Shown piece by piece: positions 1-9,140 of a DNA stretch of 64,000 bases (its first letter is position 1; the number at the start of each line of letters is the position of its first letter). Location of the stretch: contig JAXMCQ010000021.1 in the NCBI GenBank assembly GCA_046349315.1, forward strand, positions 43,802 to 107,801, written 5' to 3'. The translations under genes and the position numbers were made by a program. Source of the stretch: JAEUMG01 sp046349315 (GTDB lineage: Bacteria > Pseudomonadota > Alphaproteobacteria > Rhizobiales > Aestuariivirgaceae). The notes under the pieces were generated by a model that ran no database searches, was not told the DNA's origin, and was given only the letters and a program-made list of their open reading frames with translations.

Positions 1-1310
<1,310 letters not shown>

Positions 1311-1312
1311 CG

Positions 1313-1759
1313 ATGGCGCCGCTTGAGCCGAAGCTTGACGAGCAAGGTGCCGAAGCGGTCGCTCTCTACAAGCGCCTCCTTGCCGATGTGATCGATCGCC
1401 GCCCATCCGGCACGCGGCAGAGGCTTGCGGCGGCGTTGGGCAAGAACCGCAGCTTCATCTCGCAGATCACCAATCCCAATTACCTGACCCCTATACCGGC
1501 TCGGCATCTCGATACGCTCTTCGAGATCTGTCACTTCTCGACCGAGGAAAAGCGCCGCTTCATCGAAGCCTATACGCGCGCCCATCCCAACCGCCCCGCC
1601 CTTGTTCATGACGCGCATAAGACCAGGGCGCACACGGTCTACCTTCCGGATTTGGGCGATCCCGACAAGAACATGCGATTGCAATCGGCGATTGATGTAT
1701 TCGTGCGCGATATTGCCGGGATCATCGGTAACGGCAACCCCAAGAGGAAACGGTCATGA
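1313..1759 (+). CDS. Small HTH-like protein in the dha operon
   Basis: This 148-residue protein lies between the enzyme I-like gene (2 nt gap) and dhaK (4-nt ATGA overlap), so it is surely cotranslated with them. Residues about 20-60 (RQRLAAALGKNRSFISQI) look like an XRE-type helix-turn-helix, and the C-terminus is basic (NPKRKRS). I do not recognise a named family. Its position suggests a regulator or adaptor of dihydroxyacetone phosphorylation, but nothing in the sequence proves DNA binding. It is not a DhaL (no ADP-binding DhaL motifs) and not an HPr. Confidence 0.7.
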   Translation: MAPLEPKLDEQGAEAVALYKRLLADVIDRRPSGTRQRLAAALGKNRSFISQITNPNYLTPIPARHLDTLFEICHFSTEEKRRFIEAYTRAHPNRPALVHDAHKTRAHTVYLPDLGDPDKNMRLQSAIDVFVRDIAGIIGNGNPKRKRS

Positions 1760-2745
1760 AGAAACTCATCAATGACGTCGGCAATGTCTTGAGCGAGAGC
1801 CTCGATGGTTTTGCAGCCGCGCATTCCGATCTCGTCGTTCTCGGCGAAGACCGCAAATTTGTGCGCCGCGCCAAGCTAAAGCCCGGCAAAGTGGCCCTCG
1901 TTTCGGGCGGCGGTTCCGGTCATGAGCCCTTGCATGCGGGTTTCGTCGGCCATGGCATGCTCGATGCGGCCTGTCCGGGCCAAGTCTTCACATCGCCGAC
2001 GCCGGATCAGATGGTTGAGGCGGTCGAAGCCGTCGACGGCGGTGCTGGCATCCTCTTCATCGTCAAGAACTACGAAGGCGACGTCATGAATTTCGACATG
2101 GCGCGCGAGATGAGCGTGAGGGATATCCAGACTGTTCTGACCGATGATGACGTCGCCGTCGAAAATTCTCTCTACACGACGGGTCGCCGTGGCGTCGCGG
2201 GAACATTGGTAGTCGAAAAGATCGTTGGCGCCGCTGCCGAGCAAGGCGGCGATCTCTCGGCGCTCAAGGAACTGGGCGACAAGGTCAACCGGCAGACCCG
2301 CTCGATGGGCGTCGCGTTGACAAGCTGCACCGTTCCGGCTGCCGGCAAGCCCACTTTCGCGATAGGCGATGATGAGATGGAAATGGGTGTTGGCATTCAC
2401 GGCGAGCCGGGGCGCCGGCGCGTGAAATTGCAGAGCGCCAATGCCATCGTCGATGAAATGGTGACGGCGATTGTGAGTGATCTTCCGAACGCCAAGGCCG
2501 GCTCGTGCCTGCTCTTCGTCAACGGCTTTGGCGGCACGCCGGCCATGGAACTCTATGTGGTCTACAATGCCGCGCGGCTCTTGCTCGAGAAGCAAGGGAT
2601 CAAGGTCGCCCGCTCGCTGGTCGGCTCCTTTGTGACATCGCTCGACATGGCGGGTTGTTCGCTCACCGTCACCATGCTCGATGATGCGCTCGCGAAGCAT
2701 TGGGATGCACCCGTGCACACCGCCGGCCTGCGCTGGGGCATGTAG
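1756..2745 (+). CDS. dhaK: Dihydroxyacetone kinase subunit DhaK
   Basis: The 329-residue protein is a full-length DhaK, the substrate-binding subunit that covalently holds dihydroxyacetone while phosphate is transferred to it. GGGSGHEP places His56, YEGDVMNF places Asp109, and GVGIHGEPGRRR places the hemiaminal-forming His at 215, matching the E. coli active site (H56, D109, H218). The start overlaps the preceding stop (ATGA). DhaL, which carries the nucleotide, is not seen in the window and may lie upstream, as dha genes are usually grouped. An enzyme I-like gene two positions upstream suggests PEP rather than ATP as the phosphate source. The gene ends 8 nt from the convergent fatty-acid oxidation gene. 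Confidence 0.93.
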   Translation: MKKLINDVGNVLSESLDGFAAAHSDLVVLGEDRKFVRRAKLKPGKVALVSGGGSGHEPLHAGFVGHGMLDAACPGQVFTSPTPDQMVEAVEAVDGGAGILFIVKNYEGDVMNFDMAREMSVRDIQTVLTDDDVAVENSLYTTGRRGVAGTLVVEKIVGAAAEQGGDLSALKELGDKVNRQTRSMGVALTSCTVPAAGKPTFAIGDDEMEMGVGIHGEPGRRRVKLQSANAIVDEMVTAIVSDLPNAKAGSCLLFVNGFGGTPAMELYVVYNAARLLLEKQGIKVARSLVGSFVTSLDMAGCSLTVTMLDDALAKHWDAPVHTAGLRWGM

Positions 2746-2753
2746 CTGAACGC

Positions 2754-4850
2754 TTAGACTGCGCCGAAGCGCTCGTCCGATTGGGCAAGCCGCTTGAGCA
2801 GCGGCGCCGGCTCCCAAAAATCATGCGTCCGGTCGAGTTCCTCGATCTTCGCCAGGATTTTTTCGAGCCCGACTTCATCCGCCCAGAACATCGGCCCGCC
2901 CCGATAGCGCGGAAAACCATAGCCATGAATCCACACGACATCGAGATCGGATGAACGCTGCGCGATCTTCTCCTCGACGATGCGCGCGCCTTCATTGACG
3001 AGCGTATAGAGGCAGCGTTCGAGGATCTCATCGTCGGAGACCGTCCTGCGCGCAATACCTGATTCGCGTGCCGCACTGTTGATGAGATCGCCGAGGTCGG
3101 GATTGGGGAACGGCTTCCGCTGGCCGGCCTCGTACACGTAAAAACCCTTGCCTGTCTTCTGGCCAAACCAGCCGCGCTCGCACAGGCGATCGGCAAGCGT
3201 CGAATAGCGCTCGCTGAGATTGCGCGTCGGCGCCAATGCTTTCCGCCGCGCCCAGCCAATATCGAGACCGGCCAGATCGCAGACTGCGAATGGTCCCATC
3301 GCCATGCCGAATTGGATCAGGACCCTGTCGACCTGTTCTGGACTGGCACCTTCCTCCACCAGGAAATTCGCCTCGCGCACATAGCATTCGAACATCCGAT
3401 TGCCGATGAAACCATGACAGACCCCGGCAACAACTGCCATCTTGCCGAGGCGCTTGCCGATGTCGAGCGCGGTGAGCAGCGATTCCGGCGAGGAATGATC
3501 GGCACGAACGATCTCGAGCAACCGCATGATGTTGGCGGGGCTGAAGAAATGCATGCCGAGCACATTGTCGCGATGTTGCGGTGAGGCTGCGGCGATGCGA
3601 TTCACATCGAGATAGGAGGTGTTGGTCGCGAGTATTGCATCCGATTTCGCGATCCCTTCCAGTTCAGCGAAGACACCGCGCTTGACGTCGATCTCCTCGA
3701 ATACCGCTTCGATGATGAGATCTGCTGCCGACAATTCCTTGAGTGTTGGAACGGCATGAAGCCGGCCAAGCCGCGCGGCCTTGTCGGTTGCCGAAACACG
3801 CCCCTTTTCTTCGGCCGCATCATAATGCTGCCTGATGCGTTGAACGCCTGCGGCAAGCGCATCCCCATTGCGCTCGGCGAGCAACACGTCGAAACCACTG
3901 TCGAGAAACGCAATGGTGATCCCACGCCCCATTGTACCGGCGCCGATGACACCGACACGGGTGACCTGTTTCGGCTTTGCGTCCGCCGGCAATCCGTCGA
4001 TCTTCGACGCGGCCTTCTCGGCAAAGAACACATGGCGCAGTGCGCACGCCTCCGGCGAGACCGCACAATGCTCGAAAATCTCACGCTCGCGCGTCAATCC
4101 CTCGGCAAATGGCAAGCTCACCGCCGCTTCGAGGCACTCGATCGCCGCGAAGGGCGCCTTCTGCCCGCGCGCCTTCTTCGCCGTCTCCTCCTTCAACTTG
4201 GAGAAAAAATCCGCAGTGGGCAGCGTGACATCGCGATCGCCAGCCCTCGGGTGTTGCGGTCTGTTTGAGATCTCGTTCGCGAAGGCGACTGCGCCATCAA
4301 GGAGATCACCGTCGATGATGCGGTCGGCGAGGCCGATTTTGAGTGCCTCGGCTGCACCGACCGGGCGGCCCGAGAGAATCATCTCGCTCGCGACCGCAAG
4401 ACCGACAAGCCGTGGCAGCCGCTGCGTTCCGCCCGCCCCTGGCGGAATGCCGAGCTTGACCTCCGGCTGGCCGAGGCTCGCATGAGGCCCGACGACACGA
4501 TAATTGCAGGCTTGCGCAATCTCGAGGCCGCCGCCGAGCACTGCGCCGCCGAGCGCGGCCACGACTGGCTTCGGATTGCGATCGAGCACATCGATGAGAT
4601 CGATGAGCCGTTTCTCGCCGTCCGGCCATTGCTTGCCCTGGAAGCGGATATCAGCCCCGGCGATCATCCCGCGCCCGCCGCCCATCAGGACGATGGCCTT
4701 CACGGTGGCCTCACTATTGGCTTCCTCCAGTGCAGCGATGACGCCGCCCGCCACGCCAGGACTCATCGCATTGACCGGCGGATTGTCGATGATGATGACC
4801 GCCACGGCACCCTGCCGTGGTGACACGATCTCGAATGACTGTTGCGGCAT
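2754..4850 (-). CDS. Enoyl-CoA hydratase / 3-hydroxyacyl-CoA dehydrogenase fusion (FadB/FadJ-like)
   Basis: The 698-residue protein catalyses two successive beta-oxidation steps: hydration of trans-2-enoyl-CoA and NAD-dependent oxidation of the 3-hydroxyacyl-CoA. Residues about 1-190 are a crotonase domain with the oxyanion motif MIAGADIRF and the two catalytic Glu regions (LGGGLEIAQA and GQPEVKLGIPPGAGG). Residues about 290-480 are a Rossmann domain (GVIGAGTMGRGITIAFL) with catalytic His in GMHFFSPA, followed by two C-terminal dehydrogenase domains. The ATG at 4850, preceded by AGGAA, begins MPQQSFEIV as in relatives; the frame stays open further upstream but the extension is Arg-rich and not protein-like. 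No thiolase gene adjoins it, so the cognate thiolase is elsewhere. Confidence 0.92.
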   Translation of the reverse strand: MPQQSFEIVSPRQGAVAVIIIDNPPVNAMSPGVAGGVIAALEEANSEATVKAIVLMGGGRGMIAGADIRFQGKQWPDGEKRLIDLIDVLDRNPKPVVAALGGAVLGGGLEIAQACNYRVVGPHASLGQPEVKLGIPPGAGGTQRLPRLVGLAVASEMILSGRPVGAAEALKIGLADRIIDGDLLDGAVAFANEISNRPQHPRAGDRDVTLPTADFFSKLKEETAKKARGQKAPFAAIECLEAAVSLPFAEGLTREREIFEHCAVSPEACALRHVFFAEKAASKIDGLPADAKPKQVTRVGVIGAGTMGRGITIAFLDSGFDVLLAERNGDALAAGVQRIRQHYDAAEEKGRVSATDKAARLGRLHAVPTLKELSAADLIIEAVFEEIDVKRGVFAELEGIAKSDAILATNTSYLDVNRIAAASPQHRDNVLGMHFFSPANIMRLLEIVRADHSSPESLLTALDIGKRLGKMAVVAGVCHGFIGNRMFECYVREANFLVEEGASPEQVDRVLIQFGMAMGPFAVCDLAGLDIGWARRKALAPTRNLSERYSTLADRLCERGWFGQKTGKGFYVYEAGQRKPFPNPDLGDLINSAARESGIARRTVSDDEILERCLYTLVNEGARIVEEKIAQRSSDLDVVWIHGYGFPRYRGGPMFWADEVGLEKILAKIEELDRTHDFWEPAPLLKRLAQSDERFGAV

Positions 4851-4899
4851 TGCTGATTTCCTCGGCGCGTGACCGCGTCTTCTTAGTCCAATGCCGCAG

Positions 4900-4923
4900 C
4901 CATTGCATCGGTGAAAGCAATGG
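4900..4923 (+). promoter_or_regulatory. Hairpin in the fucU leader
   Basis: CCATTGC (4900-4906) pairs with GCAATGG (4917-4923) around a 10-nt loop. It sits 25 nt before a terminator-like hairpin and 59 nt before the fucU start. It could be an antiterminator partner or aptamer stem, or part of a small RNA; function is inferred only from position. Confidence 0.35.
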
Positions 4924-4947
4924 TCCAGATTTGCGCGTGAAGAACGC

Positions 4948-4970
4948 GGCCGCCCTTGGCGGCCTTTTTT
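4948..4970 (+). terminator. Intrinsic terminator-like hairpin just before the fucU ribosome binding site
   Basis: GGCCGCC (4948-4954), loop CTT, GGCGGCC (4958-4964), followed by six T (4965-4970): a canonical Rho-independent terminator. The Shine-Dalgarno sequence GGGAGG begins at 4971. Since no complete gene on the plus strand ends here, it may be an attenuator of the fucU-amidohydrolase transcript or the end of a short leader RNA. Confidence 0.6.
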
Positions 4971-4981
4971 GGGAGGTGGGC

Positions 4982-5443
4982 GTGCTGAAGTCGATCGATC
5001 ATCTGCTGAATGCCGATGTCTTGTGGGCCTTGCGCGCCATGGGCCATGGCGATGATGTCGTTTTGTGCGACACGAATTTTCCGGCCGATTCCGTCGCCCG
5101 GCAGACCGCCATCGGCAGGCTGCTCCGCATCGATGGCGTGAACGCACCGCGCGTCGCCCGTGCCGTTCTCTCCGTCATGCCGCTCGACAGCTTCGTTGAT
5201 CATCCCGCCGGCCGCATGGAAGTCGTCGGCAAGCCCACGGAAATTCCCGCTGTGCAGCAGGAGGTGCAGGCCGAGATCGACGCGGCCGAGGGCCGCTCAT
5301 GGCCGATGGGCTCGATCGAGCGTTACGCCTTTTATGATCTGGCGAAGAAGGCCTATTGCGTCATCCAGACTGGCGAAACGCGCTTTTACGGCTGCTTCAT
5401 TTTCAAGAAGGGCGTGATCCCGCCGAAGACTCCGCAAGGCTGA
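4982..5443 (+). CDS. RbsD/FucU family sugar mutarotase
   Basis: The 153-residue protein belongs to the RbsD/FucU family, which interconverts anomers of sugars such as ribose and L-fucose. VLKSIDHLLNADVLWALRAM, MGHGDDVVLCDTNFPADS and the C-terminal RFYGCFIFKKGV match family blocks; His in MGHGD is a catalytic candidate. The start is GTG at 4982, with GGGAGG 6 nt upstream; the longer open frame from 4817 would run through the hairpins and is not family-like. It is followed after 6 nt by a YtcJ-type amidohydrolase, an unusual partner. Substrate is unknown. Confidence 0.87.
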   Translation: MLKSIDHLLNADVLWALRAMGHGDDVVLCDTNFPADSVARQTAIGRLLRIDGVNAPRVARAVLSVMPLDSFVDHPAGRMEVVGKPTEIPAVQQEVQAEIDAAEGRSWPMGSIERYAFYDLAKKAYCVIQTGETRFYGCFIFKKGVIPPKTPQG

Positions 5444-5449
5444 TCAATC

Positions 5450-7087
5450 ATGGCTGCGCCACATCCCGAACTTATCCTCGTCAATGCCGACATCCACACG
5501 ATGGATCCGTTGGTGCCGCGCGCCTCCGCCCTTGCGGTTACGCATGAGCGCGTCTCGGCCCTGGGCGACAATGCTGCGATCAATGCCCTGGCCGGCCCCG
5601 CCACACGCGTGATCGATGTCAGCGGTCGCGTTGTCTTTCCGGGCTTTCAGGATACGCATCTCCACTTGCAGGATAGCGGCCTGCAATTTGCGCTGAACAT
5701 CAAGCTTGATGCCGCGCGGACGATTCCGGAACTGCAGAAGCTCATCGGCGATTTCGCCAAGGCGCATCCCGAGCGTGACTGGATCAATGGCGGCGGCTGG
5801 TATGCCGGTATCTTCGGCGAACAGAATCTCGATCGCACCACGCTCGACGCCGTTGTGCCGGACCGCCCTGCCTTCTTCTTCGATTCGAACTATCACAGCG
5901 CCGTCATCAATACCAAGGCTTGCGAAATGCTGGGCCTCGACGAAACGGTGGCCGATCCGCCCAATGGTCATTTCGTGCGCGACGCCAAGGGCAAGCCGAC
6001 TGGCATGCTCTATGAGGATGCGATCGACTGGGCGCGCAGCAAGATGCCGGTGCCGAGCGATGAGGATTACGCGAAGGGCGTGCGCTGGGGCCAGCGGCAC
6101 TGCAATGAAAATGGCCTCACCGGCGTGCTCGATGCATCCGTCAATGACCGGCACATGCGCGTCTATCATGCGCTGGAGAAAGCCGGCGAACTGACCGTGC
6201 GTATTTGTGCTACCGCGCGCGTTGATCCTGATGAGACGACAGACGGTGCGCTGGCGCGCGTCGAAGAACTGCGCCGCATGTATCATTCGCCGATGCTGCG
6301 CGTGCATTCGGCGAAGTTCTTTCTCGACGGCATTTTCGAGAACCGCACCGCTGCAATGATAGAGGATTACTCCGACAAGATCGGCGGCAATGCGCCGGTG
6401 ATGTTCGGCGAAAACCACCTGCGCGATCTCTTCATCCGCTTCGATGCCGCGCGCTTCCAGATCCATGCCCATGTCATTGGCGACAAGGCGGCGCGCGCCG
6501 GCCTCGATGCGCTGGAAGCGGCCCGCGACATCAATGGCGCCTGGCCGAGTCTCCATCAATTGGCCCATGTCCAATCGCTCGACCCTGCCGACATCCCGCG
6601 CTTTCGCGAATTGGGCGTGGTCGCCAATATGCAACCGCTTTGGGCCCGCAATGAACCATCGGTCACCGATGTAACGATACCCATGGTTGGCCCCGAACGC
6701 ACGCGTTGGATATATGCCTTCAAATCCTTGCTGGATGCCGGGGCGCCCTTCACCTTGAGCAGCGACTGGGGCGTTTCGACCCTCAATCCGTTCCAGATCA
6801 TGGAGACGGCGATCACGCGCCAGCCGCCCGGCAAGGAGACGAAATACCCGCCCTTCATTCCTGAAGAACGGATTGGCCTTGCCGACTGCCTTCGCGGCTA
6901 TACCCTCAATGCCGCCGCAGCGGCATGGCGCAGCGAAGACACGGGCTCGCTCGCGGTCGGAAAGTTCGGCGATCTGATCGTGCTCGATCGCGATCTTTTT
7001 GCGATCGACCCTTATGAGATCGGTGACACAAAAGTGCTCCTGACCTTGCTTGGCGGCCGCGAAGTCTATCGCCGCGAAGGCTGGTGA
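5450..7087 (+). CDS. YtcJ-type amidohydrolase (metal-dependent hydrolase)
   Basis: The 545-residue protein is an amidohydrolase-superfamily enzyme of the YtcJ / N-substituted formamide deformylase group. It has the N-terminal small beta domain (VNADIHTMDPLVPRASALAV), the metal motif in FPGFQDTHLHLQDSG, later metal ligands in HAHVIGDKAAR and HQLAHVQSL, a conserved Asp in TLSSDWGVSTLNPF, and the C-terminal beta domain (GSLAVGKFGDLIVLDRDLF). There is no signal peptide, so it is cytoplasmic. It lies 6 nt after the mutarotase gene and is surely cotranscribed with it. Substrates for this group are mostly unknown; a cyclic or amide-bearing sugar derivative would fit the neighbour, but that is a guess. 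Confidence 0.85.
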   Translation: MAAPHPELILVNADIHTMDPLVPRASALAVTHERVSALGDNAAINALAGPATRVIDVSGRVVFPGFQDTHLHLQDSGLQFALNIKLDAARTIPELQKLIGDFAKAHPERDWINGGGWYAGIFGEQNLDRTTLDAVVPDRPAFFFDSNYHSAVINTKACEMLGLDETVADPPNGHFVRDAKGKPTGMLYEDAIDWARSKMPVPSDEDYAKGVRWGQRHCNENGLTGVLDASVNDRHMRVYHALEKAGELTVRICATARVDPDETTDGALARVEELRRMYHSPMLRVHSAKFFLDGIFENRTAAMIEDYSDKIGGNAPVMFGENHLRDLFIRFDAARFQIHAHVIGDKAARAGLDALEAARDINGAWPSLHQLAHVQSLDPADIPRFRELGVVANMQPLWARNEPSVTDVTIPMVGPERTRWIYAFKSLLDAGAPFTLSSDWGVSTLNPFQIMETAITRQPPGKETKYPPFIPEERIGLADCLRGYTLNAAAAAWRSEDTGSLAVGKFGDLIVLDRDLFAIDPYEIGDTKVLLTLLGGREVYRREGW

Positions 7088-7112
7088 CAAAACAAGAGCC
7101 CGCTGCCTTTTC

Positions 7113-7137
7113 GGAACTGAATCGTCATAATTCCGTT
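7113..7137 (+). promoter_or_regulatory. EcfG-type stress promoter (GGAAC-N16-CGTT)
   Basis: GGAAC at 7113-7117 and CGTT at 7134-7137 with a 16-nt spacer match the consensus for general stress sigma factors of the EcfG family exactly. The -10 ends 35 nt before the ATG of the 25-residue peptide gene at 7172, the same distance as at the csbD box. The sigma factor gene itself is 1.4 kb away. Confidence 0.82.
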
Positions 7138-7171
7138 GAGATGCCGATCAATGCAGCAAGCGGAGAAGAAC

Positions 7172-7249
7172 ATGCGTGGCGTTTTGCTTTGGCTGATCGG
7201 CATCCCGATCCCCATTATTATTCTGCTTTATCTCTTCCACGTCGTCTGA
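7172..7249 (+). CDS. 25-residue hydrophobic membrane peptide
   Basis: ATG at 7172 opens a 25-codon frame starting MRGVLLWLIGIPIP and ending in LLYLFHVV, with TGA at 7247-7249. GGAG lies 6 nt upstream as ribosome binding site. The whole peptide is one hydrophobic helix with an N-terminal Arg and a Pro-containing kink, consistent with a single-span inner-membrane peptide. It is enclosed by an exact EcfG-type promoter and a strong terminator, so it has a transcription unit of its own. I know of no assigned function. The longer frame at 7084-7350 on the same strand runs through the terminator and is rejected. Confidence 0.72.
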   Translation: MRGVLLWLIGIPIPIIILLYLFHVV

Positions 7250-7254
7250 ACAAA

Positions 7255-7290
7255 AAGCCCGCCTTCCAAGGAAGGCGGGCTTCTCATTTT
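7255..7290. terminator. Bidirectional intrinsic terminator
   Basis: A perfect 13-bp stem (7255-7267 with 7270-7282, 2-nt loop AA) is followed by CTCATTTT on the plus strand and by five T on the minus strand. It ends both the small peptide transcript and the convergent phyR transcript. Confidence 0.9.
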
Positions 7291-7309
7291 GAGGTACAAT
7301 CGCCTGATA

Positions 7310-8122
7310 TCAGCCGTTTGCCGCGCGCTCCAGCCGCGGCGCAGATTTGAGATCAAAGAATAGTGCCTGGCTGATCATCGCCTTCACCATTTCAGGGAGG
7401 AACGGCTTGGTGATGAGGAAGGCGGGTTCTGGCCGCTCGCCAGTGAGCAACCGTTCCGGATAGGCCGTGATGAAGATCACCGGCACCTCGAATTGGCGCA
7501 GCATGTCATTGACGGCATCGATGCCTGAGCTGCCATCGGCAAGCTGGATATCGGCAAGCACAAGACCTGGACGATTGCGCATCGCGGTCTGGACTGCCTG
7601 CTCGCGGGTGCGGGCTATCCCGCAAATGCGATGGCCGAGGCCGGTCACGATGTCTTCGATGTCCATGGCAATCAAGGGTTCGTCTTCGATGACGAGCACA
7701 TCAGCCGCGATCATTTGTCCGATTTCGCGACTTGCCTCTTCGAGCAGTTCGGTCACGCCCTCGGCATCGGTCTCAAGAATTTCCGCGGCCTCATCGATCG
7801 AAAAACCTTCGACGCTGGTCAGCAGGAAGGCCTGGCGGGGCTTGGGCGGGATGGCGGCGAGACGGCTCTGAGCCGTGGCCTCCCACCGCGGACTATGGGC
7901 ATCCGCGCGTTGATTGACTTTGAGCGAGCCCCACAATTTACAAAGCAGCGTATAAAGCGCCACTTTCACCGGCTTGTCGCTCGGAAGTGTGTTTGGATCC
8001 GCAACCAGCGTTTCCAACAGCATGGCAACATAGGCGTCTCCGCTCTGCTGTCCTCCTGTCAGGGCGCGCGAAAAGCGCCTCAGATAAGGCAGGTGCGGCT
8101 TGATCGCCGTCGCTAAGCTCAT
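7310..8122 (-). CDS. phyR: General stress response regulator PhyR
   Basis: The 270-residue protein has the two-domain PhyR build: residues about 1-135 resemble an ECF sigma factor (regions 2 and 4, LTSVEGFSIDEAAEILE) without acting as one, and residues about 141-260 are a receiver. The receiver acidic pair is E146-D147, the phosphoacceptor D191 in LVLADIQLADG, and T219 and K239 complete the site. When phosphorylated, PhyR sequesters NepR and frees EcfG. The ATG at 8122 follows GAGGAGG; the TTG two codons earlier is less likely. An exact EcfG box lies 64 nt upstream, which implies positive feedback. It is divergent from nepR-ecfG, the classic layout. Confidence 0.96.
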   Translation of the reverse strand: MSLATAIKPHLPYLRRFSRALTGGQQSGDAYVAMLLETLVADPNTLPSDKPVKVALYTLLCKLWGSLKVNQRADAHSPRWEATAQSRLAAIPPKPRQAFLLTSVEGFSIDEAAEILETDAEGVTELLEEASREIGQMIAADVLVIEDEPLIAMDIEDIVTGLGHRICGIARTREQAVQTAMRNRPGLVLADIQLADGSSGIDAVNDMLRQFEVPVIFITAYPERLLTGERPEPAFLITKPFLPEMVKAMISQALFFDLKSAPRLERAANG

Positions 8123-8185
8123 ATGCAATCCTCCTCAAACCCGGATCATGCCGGACGACCCGCTATGATGCGTATCAAATCTCAA

Positions 8186-8210
8186 AACGCCGGAGCCGGA
8201 AACCGGTTCC
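8186..8210 (-). promoter_or_regulatory. EcfG-type stress promoter of phyR
   Basis: On the minus strand GGAAC (8206-8210) and CGTT (8186-8189) are separated by 16 nt, matching the EcfG consensus exactly. The element reads toward phyR, whose ATG is at 8122. This predicts autoregulation of the stress cascade. Confidence 0.85.
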
Positions 8211-8307
8211 AAAAAAATCCGTCTGGCGTGGAACTTTTTTGGTCGCCTGCGCTTTCTCATGCTAAATCGCGGAACTATCGCGGTTTTTACCATATTTGGT
8301 GGCACGG

Positions 8308-8493
8308 ATGGCAAAGAATCCCTCGTCGGGCGGATCGGTTGGAAAGAATAAAATGCAGGTTAAGCAGGAACAGGAAACCGTCATTGACCGCGCGATCGGA
8401 GCGAAATTGCGCGCCCTTTACGACGAGGTGGCCCGCGAGCCTGTTCCCGATCGCTTTGTTGAGCTCTTGAAGCAACTCGACGATAAAAAGTGA
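8308..8493 (+). CDS. nepR: Anti-sigma factor NepR
   Basis: The protein (61 residues from ATG 8308) contains the NepR core IGAKLRALYDEVAREPVPDR followed by FVELLKQLD, the two helices that grip EcfG or the PhyR sigma-like domain. It blocks the stress sigma factor until phospho-PhyR captures it. The start is uncertain: ATG 8353, with GGAAAG nearby, would give 46 residues with an intact core, while GTG 8296 adds four residues. It is followed by ecfG after 40 nt and divergent from phyR. No exact EcfG box precedes it, so basal expression probably depends on another promoter in 8215-8300. Confidence 0.92.
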   Translation: MAKNPSSGGSVGKNKMQVKQEQETVIDRAIGAKLRALYDEVAREPVPDRFVELLKQLDDKK

Positions 8494-8533
8494 GTTATTT
8501 CAATAAGTTAAGAGCTAGCCACGGAGCGAGCCA

Positions 8534-9079
8534 GTGTCCTTTCACGAAGACTTGCTGAATACTATTCCAAGCCTGCGCGCTTTTGCCATTTCTTTGTCCG
8601 GCAAGCGCGACCGCGCCGATGACCTTGTTCAAGAGACATTGACCAAGGCCTGGAAGCACCAAGATAGCTTCACGCCCGGCACCAATCTGAAGGCCTGGCT
8701 CTATGCCATTCTGCGCAATGAGTTCTACTCGCAGATGCGCAAGAAGGGCCGTGAGGTCGAGGATGTCGATGGCAATTTTTCGAGCCAGCTTGCCGTTCAT
8801 GCCGAGCAGCAGGGCCATCTCGATCTCGCCGACATGCGGATTGCCTTGGCGAAACTTCCAGCCGATCAGCGCGAAGCCTTGCTTCTGGTGGGCGCCTCCG
8901 GCCTTTCCTATGAAGAAACGGCGCAGATCTGCGGCGTCGCCGTCGGCACCATCAAGAGCCGCGTCAATCGCGCGCGCCGCAAGCTTGCTGAACTCCTCGA
9001 AGTCGAAGGCGAAAGCGAATACGGGCCTGACGCCGACATTGAATCGATTGTCAGGAGTTCTGCCGCCGCAAGAGGATGA
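8534..9079 (+). CDS. ecfG: General stress ECF sigma factor EcfG
   Basis: The 181-residue protein is an ECF sigma factor of the EcfG (ECF15) group. Region 2 spans about residues 10-75 (RDRADDLVQETLTKAWKHQD and the -10 recognition segment), region 4 about 100-155 (LPADQREALLLVGASGLSYE, then an HTH in EETAQICGVAVGTIKSRVNR). It directs RNA polymerase to GGAAC-N16-CGTT promoters, five of which occur within 4.3 kb around it. The start is GTG at 8534, giving MSFHEDLL as in relatives. It is cotranscribed with nepR. Confidence 0.95.
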   Translation: MSFHEDLLNTIPSLRAFAISLSGKRDRADDLVQETLTKAWKHQDSFTPGTNLKAWLYAILRNEFYSQMRKKGREVEDVDGNFSSQLAVHAEQQGHLDLADMRIALAKLPADQREALLLVGASGLSYEETAQICGVAVGTIKSRVNRARRKLAELLEVEGESEYGPDADIESIVRSSAAARG

Positions 9080-9085
9080 TAATGC

Positions 9086-9110
9086 GGAACGATTTCCACC
9101 GCAGTGCGTT
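9086..9110 (+). promoter_or_regulatory. EcfG-type stress promoter
   Basis: GGAAC at 9086-9090 and CGTT at 9107-9110, spacer 16 nt. It starts 6 nt after the ecfG stop and ends 31 nt before the ATG at 9141, so the downstream gene has its own stress promoter besides read-through from ecfG. Confidence 0.84.
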
Positions 9111-9140
9111 TGGGGAGACAACATTGTTCGGGAGAGCGTG

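Noticed and set aside
5444..7090. 548-residue open frame on the minus strand opposite the amidohydrolase gene
   Set aside because: It mirrors the sense gene codon for codon, has no family motifs and no ribosome binding site; it is a GC-rich shadow.
7084..7350. 88-residue plus-strand frame after the amidohydrolase
   Set aside because: It runs through a stress promoter, the 25-residue peptide gene in another frame and a strong terminator.
8230..8300. Possible EcfG promoter for nepR-ecfG
   Set aside because: GGAAC occurs at 8230 and 8271 but neither has CGTT at 16-17 nt (CTTT at best), so I do not call it.
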